Assembly: GCF_016803135.1 (NCBI RefSeq)
Contig: NZ_JAEVFE010000013.1
Span: forward strand, 1-40,955
DNA length: 40,955 bases
Direction: 5' to 3'
Origin: Altererythrobacter sp. C41
GTDB lineage: Bacteria > Pseudomonadota > Alphaproteobacteria > Sphingomonadales > Sphingomonadaceae
Shown here: positions 25,756 to 32,820 of the stretch, in pieces
Position numbering within the stretch: the first letter of the stretch is position 1
Layout: the number at the start of each line of letters is the position of its first letter
The notes under the pieces: generated by a model
Databases searched by the model: none
The model's input: only the letters and a program-made list of their open reading frames with translations
What the model was told of the DNA's origin: nothing
Made by a program: the position numbers and the translations under genes

Positions 25756-25879
25756 CAGGGGAAGATCGGCCTGGAACGGCCGCTTGCGATCAAGCCCATG
25801 ATCGCGGCCTAGCAGGGGCGGCGAGGTCTGTCAGTCGGGGATTCGCCAGTCGGGAGATGAGGTCATTTGCGAAGAACTT

Positions 25880-25897
25880 GGGTTAATTTCGTAACCC
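25880..25897. promoter_or_regulatory. inverted repeat in the nadD / LytM divergent region
   Basis: GGGTTA-ATTTCG-TAACCC is a perfect 6-bp inverted repeat with a 6-base spacer, in an AT-richer patch roughly midway between the two divergent start codons (25755 and 26022). It could be an operator for a dimeric regulator or part of promoter structure; its GTTAA and TAAC elements also recall cell-cycle regulator half-sites, but a full CtrA site is not present. Weak evidence from symmetry and position only. Confidence 0.3.
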
Positions 25898-26021
25898 GGA
25901 AACGATTCACCCCGCGAGTCGTTCGATTCGCCCTTTTGCTTTATTTCACGATTCGACCCGCGCCCCCTCCCGTGGTAGCGGCCCCGCCGGGATAAAAAGG
26001 ACGGCATAGGGGTCGTAATTG

Positions 26022-27179
26022 GTGACTAGCTCAACCGTAGGCGGATGGGTGGACCGCCTTCGGGCTTGGTTCCCGGATCGCGAATTCTTCATGCGATCCC
26101 AAGGACAGGTCCGTTTCATCCGCATTTCATCACGCGTGCAGATGACCGCCGCGGCGATCGCCTCGGCGGCGCTCGTCGCGTGGATGGTCAGCCTCGCGGT
26201 CATGGGCTGGAGCCAGTTCCGCGCAGAAGCGGACCGCATGTCGCTGCTCGAGCGCGAGGCGAGAGTCGCGACTTCGGAAGAACGGCTCGACGCCTACGGC
26301 GACGATCTCACGGCCGTCGCCGAGGATCTCGAACAGCGCCAGACGGTGCTCGAGGAAATGGCCGAGATGCTGCCCGACGACATCAAGCGGCAGGCACCGG
26401 TCAGCGATTCGACCGGCGAGGCGGCGGAAACCGTCGCCAAGGTCAGCGCGGTCTTCCCCGAGGCGCGGTCGCTGGCCCAGATCGAGGCCCGCCAGCTCGC
26501 GCTGGTCGAGAAGATGACCCGCTTCGCCGACCACCGTGCCGAGCGCGCCGCGGAGGCGATGCGCACGCTGGGGCTCGATCCTTCGGCAATCCTGCGCTCC
26601 GCCCAGCAGGACGCGATGGGTGGTCCGCTCGAACTGCTCGCGACCGGCGCCGACGGCAAAGTCGATCCGCGTTTCGAGCGCCTCGGCCTCAGCCTCGCGC
26701 AGATGGCGGCACTCGAACAGGGCCTCGACGGCATTCCGCAGTTCGAGCCCGCCAATCTCAAGTACATCTCGTCCGGCTTCGGCTATCGCCGCGACCCGTT
26801 CACGGGCCACGGCGCGATGCACAAGGGTCTCGACTTCCGCGGTCCGGTCGGCGCGCCGATCTTCGCCGCGGCGGAAGGCCGCGTCAGCTTCGTCGGGCGC
26901 AAGTCTGGCTACGGCAAAGTGGTCGAGATCACGCATGGCAACGGCCTGACCACCCGCTACGCCCACATGTCGAAATTTTCCGCCAAGGTGGGCCAGCGGG
27001 TCGACGCTGGGCACGTGATTGGCGCGATCGGCAGCACCGGCCGCTCGACCGGCCCTCACCTTCACTTCGAAGTCCGCATCAACGGCCGCGCGGTCAATCC
27101 GCGCCCCTTCCTGGAGACAGCCCCCGATGTTCTCAAAGAAGCCAGAGCCCGAGTTGGAGGGAGCGATTCCGATGTCTAG
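26022..27179 (+). CDS. LytM/M23-family peptidoglycan endopeptidase, membrane anchored
   Basis: About 385 residues. A cytoplasmic N-terminal segment of some 45 residues, one membrane helix (MTAAAIASAALVAWMVSLAV, about 42-62), a coiled-coil stalk, and a C-terminal M23 domain (about 255-365). The zinc-binding residues are intact: GAMHKGLDFRGP gives H-x3-D and STGPHLHFEVRIN gives H-x-H, so it should be an active DD- or DL-endopeptidase, unlike the EnvC-like protein nearby. The start is GTG 26022 or TTG 26019, both served by AGGGG upstream. Its end overlaps the bactofilin ATG by 8 bases. Paired M23 peptidases and bactofilins shape cells in several proteobacteria, so it probably works at a bactofilin-defined site. 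Confidence 0.9.
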   Translation: MTSSTVGGWVDRLRAWFPDREFFMRSQGQVRFIRISSRVQMTAAAIASAALVAWMVSLAVMGWSQFRAEADRMSLLEREARVATSEERLDAYGDDLTAVAEDLEQRQTVLEEMAEMLPDDIKRQAPVSDSTGEAAETVAKVSAVFPEARSLAQIEARQLALVEKMTRFADHRAERAAEAMRTLGLDPSAILRSAQQDAMGGPLELLATGADGKVDPRFERLGLSLAQMAALEQGLDGIPQFEPANLKYISSGFGYRRDPFTGHGAMHKGLDFRGPVGAPIFAAAEGRVSFVGRKSGYGKVVEITHGNGLTTRYAHMSKFSAKVGQRVDAGHVIGAIGSTGRSTGPHLHFEVRINGRAVNPRPFLETAPDVLKEARARVGGSDSDV

Positions 27180-27585
27180 ACCCTCCGCACCATCCAGTTC
27201 GACGTTCTCCGTGATCGGCGCCGACGTCACCATCAAGGGCGACGTATCCGCCTCCACCGAGCTTCACGTCGACGGCCGCATCGAAGGCGACATCACCTGC
27301 GAATCGCTGGTGCAGGGCGAAACGAGCGTGATCGACGGTGCGATCAGCGCCGAGACTGCGCGCCTCGCCGGCCGGATTTCCGGCTCGATCACGGCGCGCC
27401 ATCTCGTCGTCCTGAAATCGGCCCGGGTCGAAGGCGACGTGAATTACGACGCCCTGACGATCGAGCAGGGCGCACAGGTCGAAGGCCGCTTCGCCCATCG
27501 CGCACCGAATCAGCGCGCGACCGACAAGCCAGTTGCCCCGGTTTCGAGCGATGACGGCGAGCCGAAGCTGACGCTGGCGACCTGA
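27172..27585 (+). CDS. bactofilin (polymer-forming cytoskeletal protein)
   Basis: A 137-residue bactofilin: a right-handed beta-helix core with repeating short hydrophobic strands (FSVIGADVTIKGDV, ELHVDGRIEGDITC, RLAGRISGSITARHLVVLKS, ARVEGDVNYDALTIEQGAQV) bounded by a disordered N-terminus and a charged tail. Bactofilins polymerise without nucleotide and recruit envelope enzymes. ATG 27172 is chosen because GGAGGGAG lies 8 bases upstream; this start overlaps the end of the LytM gene by 8 bases, so the two are coupled. An in-frame ATG at 27127 (MFSKKPEPELEGA...) would add 15 residues including a short amphipathic segment, as seen in some membrane-binding bactofilins, and cannot be excluded. 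Confidence 0.9.
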   Translation: MSRPSAPSSSTFSVIGADVTIKGDVSASTELHVDGRIEGDITCESLVQGETSVIDGAISAETARLAGRISGSITARHLVVLKSARVEGDVNYDALTIEQGAQVEGRFAHRAPNQRATDKPVAPVSSDDGEPKLTLAT

Positions 27586-27645
27586 GCTAGCCGTCGCGGG
27601 CCCATCAAGCTCGCAGAAGGGAGCGAAGCGCCGCCACCGAGGTAG

Positions 27646-29358
27646 CTAGGCCCCTGCCTGCGCAGGGGCGACGGAAATGGGATCGTCTCCCTCGCCCACC
27701 AGTACCTCGGCGCGCAGGGCCTTGCGGTCGAGCTTGCCGATCATCGTCTTGGGCAGCTCGTCGCGGATGACGACGCCGGAGACGCGCTCGTGCTTCCCGA
27801 CGCGGGTGTTGAGCCAGGTCTGGAGCTCGGCCGCAGTCGCTTCGGCGTCCTCGGCCAATGTCACGTAGGCCCGTGGAGTTTCCCCACGGTAAGCGTCGGG
27901 AACGCCGATCACGAGGGCCTCCTTGACCGCCGCATGCTCGAGCAGCACGGCTTCGACCTGGCTCGGGAAGACCTTGAACCCGCCGACGGCGATCATGTCC
28001 TTGATCCGGTCAACGATGGCGATGAAGCCGTCCTCGTCGATCTCGGCCACGTCCCCGGTGCGAAGCCAGCGCGTGCCGTCCAGATCGGCGAAGGCGTTCT
28101 TGGCCGCGTCGGGGCGGTTCCAGTACCCCTGCATGATCTGCGGTCCGGCGATGACCAGTTCCCCCGGCTCGCCCTCGGGTGCGGGTTTCGTGGGGTCTTC
28201 CTTGTCGAGCAGCATAACGCGGGTCTGCGGAATGACCTGCCCGATCGTACCCGGCTTGCGCAGCCCGGTGTAGGGATTGGTCGAGACCACACCCGAGCTT
28301 TCGGTCAATCCGTAGCCTTCGACCAGCCGCGCCCCGCTCGCCGCCTCGAACTTCTCGCGCACCAGTGCGGGAAGTGGCGCGCCGCCCGAGATGGACACCT
28401 TGAGCGAGGAGAAGTCGGTCCGGCCGATCCGCGGATGGTCGAGCAGCGCCTGGAACATCGTCGGCACCCCGGGGAAGGCGGTGACGCGGGTGCGCTCGAT
28501 CGTCTGCAGCACCTGCTTCGCGTCGAATCGCGGCACCATCGCGATACAGGCGCCTTTCGCGACCGTGCGGTTGAGGACGCAAGTGTTGGCGAAGACGTGG
28601 AACAGCGGCAGCGCGCCCATGATCACGTCGGGCTCGTCGCGGTCGAACGGATCGATCGCATCGACCTGCATCGCGTTCACCGCCAGGTTGGCATGCGTGA
28701 GCATGGCGCCCTTGGGCCGCCCGGTCGTGCCGCCGGTGTACTGCAGCAGCGCGAGATCGGCGGGCGAAAGCGCGACGGGCGCGGGCTCGCGCTGCGGCAG
28801 CATGCTGGCCCAGTCGCGGACATCCGCCCTCGCAGGGATGGCTGTAATGCTCTTGCGGCCCAGCAGCTTGAGCGCTGCCCGCTTCAGCGGCGTCAGCATC
28901 GCCCCCAAGCGGCCGACGACGAGCGTTTCGAGCGGTGAGCGGTCGAGCACCTCGAGTGCGGTCGGCAACAGGCTCGCGGCATCGATCGTGACGAGCAGGC
29001 GGGCGCCCGAATCCTCGACCTGCTGCTTGAGCTCCTCGACCGTGTAGAGCGGCGAGAAGTTGACGGCCACCGCACCGGCCATCATCGCGCCGTAGTAGGC
29101 CGAAACGTAGATCGGCACGTTGGGCAGGAACAGCCCTACCCGGTCGCCGCGTGCGATGCCGAGTTCCTGCAGGCCGGCCGCAAAACGCCGCGCTTCCTCA
29201 TGAAGCGCCCGGTAGGAATAGATTCGCCCGAGGAAGTCGACCAGCGGCGCGTCGGGCCGCCGCTCCGTCGTTCGCGCGAAAAGGTCGGGGAGCGTCACCG
29301 GCTCGAACGGCGTGTCCCACGGGGCGGCATGCTGATAAGGCGCCTTACTGACATCCAT
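27646..29358 (-). CDS. fadD: long-chain fatty acid--CoA ligase
   Basis: About 570 residues, an AMP-binding adenylate-forming enzyme that activates fatty acids with ATP and CoA. Motifs are YTGGTTGRPKGAMLTHANL (P-loop-like A3, near residue 215), VEGYGLTESSGVVSTNPYTG (A5, near 350), WLRTGDVAEIDEDGFIAIVD (A7) and RIKDMIAVGGFKVFPSQVE (A8), with the catalytic lysine in LPKTMIGKLDRKALR near the end. ATG 29358 gives the usual family length; an upstream in-frame start at 29427 would add 23 residues. The start lies within an inverted repeat. The C-terminus (VAPAQAGA) is encoded by an extragenic-type GC hairpin that seems to have been captured into the frame. It converges with the bactofilin gene. Confidence 0.9.
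   Translation of the reverse strand: MDVSKAPYQHAAPWDTPFEPVTLPDLFARTTERRPDAPLVDFLGRIYSYRALHEEARRFAAGLQELGIARGDRVGLFLPNVPIYVSAYYGAMMAGAVAVNFSPLYTVEELKQQVEDSGARLLVTIDAASLLPTALEVLDRSPLETLVVGRLGAMLTPLKRAALKLLGRKSITAIPARADVRDWASMLPQREPAPVALSPADLALLQYTGGTTGRPKGAMLTHANLAVNAMQVDAIDPFDRDEPDVIMGALPLFHVFANTCVLNRTVAKGACIAMVPRFDAKQVLQTIERTRVTAFPGVPTMFQALLDHPRIGRTDFSSLKVSISGGAPLPALVREKFEAASGARLVEGYGLTESSGVVSTNPYTGLRKPGTIGQVIPQTRVMLLDKEDPTKPAPEGEPGELVIAGPQIMQGYWNRPDAAKNAFADLDGTRWLRTGDVAEIDEDGFIAIVDRIKDMIAVGGFKVFPSQVEAVLLEHAAVKEALVIGVPDAYRGETPRAYVTLAEDAEATAAELQTWLNTRVGKHERVSGVVIRDELPKTMIGKLDRKALRAEVLVGEGDDPISVAPAQAGA
27650..27669. repeat. GC-rich hairpin at the bactofilin/fadD convergence
   Basis: GCCCCTGC-CTGC-GCAGGGGC forms a perfect 8-bp stem with a 4-base loop. 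It lies 65 bases after the bactofilin stop and inside the last codons of fadD, where it encodes the APAQAG-type tail often produced by dispersed palindromic repeats in sphingomonads. No T-tract follows on either strand, so termination would have to be by another route or bidirectional pausing. The repeat-family assignment is from general familiarity with this sequence type, not from a comparison. Confidence 0.5.
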
Positions 29359-29371
29359 GTAAACATGGATG
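29352..29371. promoter_or_regulatory. perfect inverted repeat overlapping the fadD start codon
   Basis: CATCCATG-TAAA-CATGGATG is an 8-bp perfect inverted repeat with a 4-base AT spacer, and the fadD ATG (29358-29356) lies inside one arm. It could be the operator of a TetR- or GntR-type fatty-acid regulator, or an RNA hairpin masking the start codon. No Shine-Dalgarno sequence is visible at the usual distance, which the hairpin arm occupies. If the true start is 29427, the palindrome would be inside the gene and this reading would weaken. Confidence 0.4.
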
Positions 29372-29522
29372 CGCGAGACCGCGCGCGAGGGCAAGGACTT
29401 TCTGAAGGCGCGCGCACTCGCCGTCATCCCGGCAAAAGCCGAGGCGACTCTGCACGAAGGTCGTTAGCGATCTCAGACTCGCCGAGATAACGGAGGGTCG
29501 CCTTAGCGACACCCCGGCAGGC

Positions 29523-30233
29523 TCAGAGCTGTTCGTCGCTCTCGTTCTCGGCGGCGCGGCGAGCTTCAAGCCAGGCGGCGGCTTCGGCTTCCTGTGCAGC
29601 TTCGGCGGCGGCCTTCTCGTTCGCGTCGCGTTCGGCGCGCAGTTCGGCGATCAGCTTCTCGCGGTCCGTCCCCGAATCGACCACCGGCGCAGGCGCCTCA
29701 CCCTCGGCGCCGGCCTTCTTCGCCGCCTTGGCGACGACCGCGTCGAGCTCGCGCTGCGAGCACAGGCCGAGCGTCACCGGATCCTTCGCCTGGATGTTCT
29801 GGATGTTCCAGTGGCTGCGCTCGCGAATCGCGGTGATCGTGTTGCGCGTGGTGCCGATCAACTTGGAGATCTGCGCGTCCGAAATCTCCGGATGGTTGCG
29901 CAGGATCCACGCGATGCCGTCGGGCTTGTCCTGCCGCTTCGACACCGGCGTGTAGCGCGGGCCCTTGGTCCGCGTGACCTCGACCGGCGCCCGCTGCATC
30001 TTGAGCGCGTAACCCGGATCGGCCTGGCCGCGCTCGATCTCCTCCTGCGTCAGCTCGCCCGAGTGGATTGGATCGCGGCCGGTGTACTTGCTGCCTGCAA
30101 GATCGTCGGCCATCGCCTGGACCTCGAGGATGTGCAGGCCGCAGAAGTCTGCGATCTGCGTGAAGCTGAGCGAGGTGTTGTCGACGAGCCAGGTGGCGGT
30201 CGCATGCGGCATCAGCGGGGTGGGTTGCGCCAT
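29523..30233 (-). CDS. trcR: TrcR-like cell-cycle transcriptional regulator (DUF1013)
   Basis: A 236-residue protein of the DUF1013 family, confined to Alphaproteobacteria and known in Caulobacter as TrcR, which binds RNA polymerase and controls the cell-cycle methylase gene ccrM. It begins MAQPTPLMPHATATWLVDNT with a helix-turn-helix-like segment (LSFTQIADFCGLHILEVQAM), then PGYALKMQRAPVEVTRTKGP, then a second helix-turn-helix (ISDAQISKLIGTTRNTITAI) and an Ala/Glu-rich helical tail (about 190-236). ATG 30233 has AGGA about 11 bases upstream; the open frame extends to 30311 but runs through a terminator-like hairpin and is rejected. Its role here is inferred from the family. Confidence 0.88.
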   Translation of the reverse strand: MAQPTPLMPHATATWLVDNTSLSFTQIADFCGLHILEVQAMADDLAGSKYTGRDPIHSGELTQEEIERGQADPGYALKMQRAPVEVTRTKGPRYTPVSKRQDKPDGIAWILRNHPEISDAQISKLIGTTRNTITAIRERSHWNIQNIQAKDPVTLGLCSQRELDAVVAKAAKKAGAEGEAPAPVVDSGTDREKLIAELRAERDANEKAAAEAAQEAEAAAWLEARRAAENESDEQL

Positions 30234-30249
30234 GATCGAAACTGTCCTG

Positions 30250-30281
30250 AAAATATAAGGGCCGCCCCTTGCGGAGCGGCC
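30250..30281 (-). terminator. intrinsic terminator or attenuator just upstream of trcR
   Basis: On the minus strand GGCCGCTCC-GCAA-GGGGCGGCC forms a 9-bp stem (one G-T pair) closed by a GCAA tetraloop, followed directly by CTTATATTTTC. This is a strong Rho-independent terminator shape. It lies about 70 bases after the stop of the glycosyltransferase at 30351 and only 17 bases before the trcR ATG. It can end the glycosyltransferase transcript, but there is almost no room for a promoter between it and trcR, so control of trcR by read-through is possible. Confidence 0.65.
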
Positions 30282-30350
30282 GTTGCACAGGCGATTTAGG
30301 CCATGCGTCATGCGAGGGCAAGCTTTTCGGCCCTCGATCGGTCCGGAAGC

Positions 30351-31427
30351 TCAGGCCACCAGCGGCTCCGCGTCGAGCGCGGCAAGCCCGGCGAGGAACT
30401 GATCGGTCGCCGCATCCCACGAATAGCGCGCGCCCATTTCTGCGCAGTCGGCACGGTCGCTGAACAGGGCGCCGGCGATCGCGCGGTCGAGATCTTCCGA
30501 CAATGCGCCGACGCGGTGGGTCACGATGTCGCGCGGACCCGGGACAGGGAACGCCGCCACCGGCGTTCCGCAGGCGAGCGCTTCGATCATGACCAGCCCG
30601 AAGGTGTCGGTCCGGCTCGGGAAGACGAACACGTCGGCATGGGCATAGCATCCGGCCAAGGCGCGGCCACTGCGGCGCCCGAGGAAATGGGCTTCCGGGA
30701 ATTTCGTGCTGAGCTCCTCAAGAGCCGGGCCGTCGCCGACGACGACCTTGGTGCCCGGATAGCTGCCGGTCAGGAACGCCTCGAGATTCTTCTCCACCGC
30801 GACGCGGCCGACGTAGAGCTGAATCGGGCGCGGCAGGCCTTCGAACTCCGAGGGCAGCGGCGCGTCGCGATTGAAGCAAGTCAGGTCGACGCCCCGGCTC
30901 CAGGGATGGAGGCGGCGCAGTCCGCGCGCCCGCAGTTCCTCGCGAATGCTCTCGGTCGCGACCAGCACCTGGCGCGAGGGCGCGTGGAACCAGCGGATGT
31001 AGCGCCAGAACAGCGCCGGCGAGAGGCCGGTGCGCCGCGCAACGTATTCCGGAAACTGCGTATGGTATGCCGTGGTGAAGGGAATGCCGCGCACCGTGCA
31101 GAACCGCCGCGCGCCGAGCCCCAGTGGCCCTTCGGTCGCGACATGGATCGCATCGGGCGCCAGCGCCGTGAGCCGCCGCCCGATCGCGCCGGGCAGCGGC
31201 ATCGCCAGGCGAATGTCGGGATAGGTCGGGCACGGCACCGAGCGGAAACCTTCGGGCGAGATCACCTCCACCTCGTGCCCCCGCGAGCGCAGGATGTCGC
31301 AGGTCGCAGCCAGGGTGCGGACCACGCCGTTCATCTGGGGGGTCCAGGCATCGGTGACGATGGCGATCCGATGCGGATAGGGCCGCACGGTGTCCGCTTC
31401 GGCCACGACTGCCTCCATCCGGCTCAT
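30351..31427 (-). CDS. GT4-family glycosyltransferase (MgtA/sulfoquinovosyl/diacylglycerol-type)
   Basis: A 358-residue GT-B glycosyltransferase. The N-terminal segment HRIAIVTDAWTPQMNGVVRT and RGHEVEVISPEGF are typical of GT4 enzymes that glycosylate membrane lipids (MgtA, SqdX types). PFTTAYHTQFPEYVARR lies near 120, LYVGRVAVEKNLEAFL near 215 and FVFPSRTDTFGLVMIEALAC near 270-290 with the E-x7-E motif. A phosphoesterase gene upstream (32821-33720) would lie immediately before it but for the IS110 element, so the pair probably formed one operon acting on envelope lipids. The insertion junction is only a few bases from its start codon, so expression may now depend on the element. Start ATG 31427 or 31418. 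Confidence 0.86.
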   Translation of the reverse strand: MSRMEAVVAEADTVRPYPHRIAIVTDAWTPQMNGVVRTLAATCDILRSRGHEVEVISPEGFRSVPCPTYPDIRLAMPLPGAIGRRLTALAPDAIHVATEGPLGLGARRFCTVRGIPFTTAYHTQFPEYVARRTGLSPALFWRYIRWFHAPSRQVLVATESIREELRARGLRRLHPWSRGVDLTCFNRDAPLPSEFEGLPRPIQLYVGRVAVEKNLEAFLTGSYPGTKVVVGDGPALEELSTKFPEAHFLGRRSGRALAGCYAHADVFVFPSRTDTFGLVMIEALACGTPVAAFPVPGPRDIVTHRVGALSEDLDRAIAGALFSDRADCAEMGARYSWDAATDQFLAGLAALDAEPLVA

Positions 31428-31444
31428 GCCGCCCTATCCTTTTG

Positions 31445-31595
31445 CGGCTGTGAGAACAGTAGCTGACGCGGCGGTGCTGGTATGGTTTTCATGCTGGCTG
31501 CCCAGGATGGTTCAGGTGGCAGATCCGCCAGCACCGCCAACTCGTCTCGACCGCTGATTAGGCTCTGCGATCGATCGCTGCATAGGGCGGAGACG
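31445..31595 (+). ncRNA. candidate IS110 bridge RNA (two-loop guide RNA)
   Basis: The 5' non-coding end of the IS110 element folds into three parts. A small stem-loop CTGT-GAGA-ACAG (31448-31459). A large stem-loop with an 11-bp perfect stem, GGCGGTGCTGG (31470-31480) with CCAGCACCGCC (31528-31538), and a 47-base loop containing a small inner stem. A second stem-loop, GTCT-CGA-CCGC (31544-31554) with GCGGAGAC (31587-31594), and a 32-base loop. This is the order known for bridge RNAs of IS110 recombinases. In the second loop ATTAGGCT (31557-31564) is identical to the right junction (32820-32827), and ATAGGGCGG (31582-31590) is the reverse complement of the left junction (31429-31437). Expression is not shown. 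Confidence 0.65.
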
Positions 31596-31639
31596 GCGTA
31601 GACGGGATGCCGAGGTTCGACCAGCCATAGGAGGAGATC

Positions 31640-32812
31640 ATGCCGCAGATCAGCGCCGGCATCGACATCGCCAAGGAGGTGCATTGGATTACTGCCATCG
31701 ACGAAGCCGGAACGGTACTCATCGATCACGAGCTCGACAATGATCCCGCGGCTATCGCCGCGCTCGTCGACGAACTCGCCGCGCTGGACGGCGCGGTACG
31801 CGTCGGCTTCGACGTCATCGGCGGCATCGCCGGTCTTGCCGAAGCGATGCTCGCGGCGTCGGGCTGCACGCTGCTCCACGTCCCCGGCCTCGCGGTCAAC
31901 CGCGCCCGTCAGGGCACCGTCGGGGGCGAGAACAAGTCCGATCCCAGAGATGCACGCACCATCGCCGACCAGGTCCGTACCCGTTACGATCTGCGGGTCA
32001 TCGAGCCAGCAGGCGAGATCGACATCGAGCTCAGGCTGCTCGTTGGCCGGCGTCGCGACCTGGTACAAGCTCAGACCCAGCGGATCGCACGCATGCGCGA
32101 CTTGCTCACCGGCATCTTCCCCGCCCTCGAACGCGCGCTGGATCTGACCACCAAGGGGCCGCTCCACTTGCTGACCCGCTACGTCACTCCCGCCGAGCTG
32201 CGTCGCGCTGGCGCTAAACGCATCGGCCGCCATCTTCAGGCGAGTCGCGGCGGGGCAGCCATCTGTGCTCAGGCCCTCGCATGCGCCCGCGCCCAGACCA
32301 TTGCCGTCCCCGGGGAGGCCATGACTGCCACCCTCATCCGCGAGCTCGCTCAGGAAGCGCTTGCTACCCGCACGCGTCTCGGCGAGATCGACCGCGATCT
32401 CAAGGAGCGGCTCGCCCGCCACCCTGATGCGGCCCTCATCCAGAGCCTGCCCGGCATGGGGGCCATCCTCACCGCCGAACTTATCGCCGAGGCAGGCAAC
32501 CTCTCCCGCTTCCGTTCGCCCGACGCTCTCGCCGCTGCCGCAGGCATCGCCCCAGTCCTCAGGCAATCGGGCAAAACCCGCTTCCTCAGACGGCCCACCG
32601 GCGGCAACAAGGGCCTCAAACGCGTCTTCTACCAAGCCGCCTTCTGCTCGCTTGCATCCCCCGACAGCCGCGCCTTCTATGATCGCAAGCGACGCGAAGG
32701 AAAACGGCACCATCAGGCTGTCATCGCCCTTGCCAGACGGCGCGTGAATGTCCTCTGGGCCATGCTCCAGACACACCAACCCTTCCAAACCGGCTTCAAA
32801 AATGCAGCTTGA
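31640..32812 (+). CDS. IS110-family transposase (DEDD/serine recombinase)
   Basis: A 390-residue transposase with the N-terminal RuvC-like DEDD domain and the C-terminal transposase_20 domain. Acidic residues are Asp9 (AGIDIAKEVHW), Asp58 (VGFDVIGG), Asp101 and Asp104 (NKSDPRDARTIAD). Many IS110 enzymes have Glu at the second position, so Asp58 marks a subgroup. The C-terminal domain has the helix-hairpin-helix-like SLPGMGAILTAELIAEAGNL and the segment APVLRQSGKTRFLRR, where the serine after Q is the likely nucleophile, then YQAAFCSLASPDSRAFY. The ribosome site GGAGGAG lies a few bases before the ATG. The frame is intact, so the element may be active. It is inserted on the opposite strand to its host operon. 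Confidence 0.93.
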   Translation: MPQISAGIDIAKEVHWITAIDEAGTVLIDHELDNDPAAIAALVDELAALDGAVRVGFDVIGGIAGLAEAMLAASGCTLLHVPGLAVNRARQGTVGGENKSDPRDARTIADQVRTRYDLRVIEPAGEIDIELRLLVGRRRDLVQAQTQRIARMRDLLTGIFPALERALDLTTKGPLHLLTRYVTPAELRRAGAKRIGRHLQASRGGAAICAQALACARAQTIAVPGEAMTATLIRELAQEALATRTRLGEIDRDLKERLARHPDAALIQSLPGMGAILTAELIAEAGNLSRFRSPDALAAAAGIAPVLRQSGKTRFLRRPTGGNKGLKRVFYQAAFCSLASPDSRAFYDRKRREGKRHHQAVIALARRRVNVLWAMLQTHQPFQTGFKNAA

Positions 32813-32820
32813 CCCACGCA

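Noticed and set aside
26130-27257. 375-residue open frame antisense to the LytM endopeptidase
   Set aside because: No domain or ribosome site; the endopeptidase on the other strand has a complete active site.
29698-30651. 317-residue frame across trcR and the glycosyltransferase end
   Set aside because: Arg/His/Pro-rich out-of-frame reading that runs through the terminator hairpin; both real genes are well supported.
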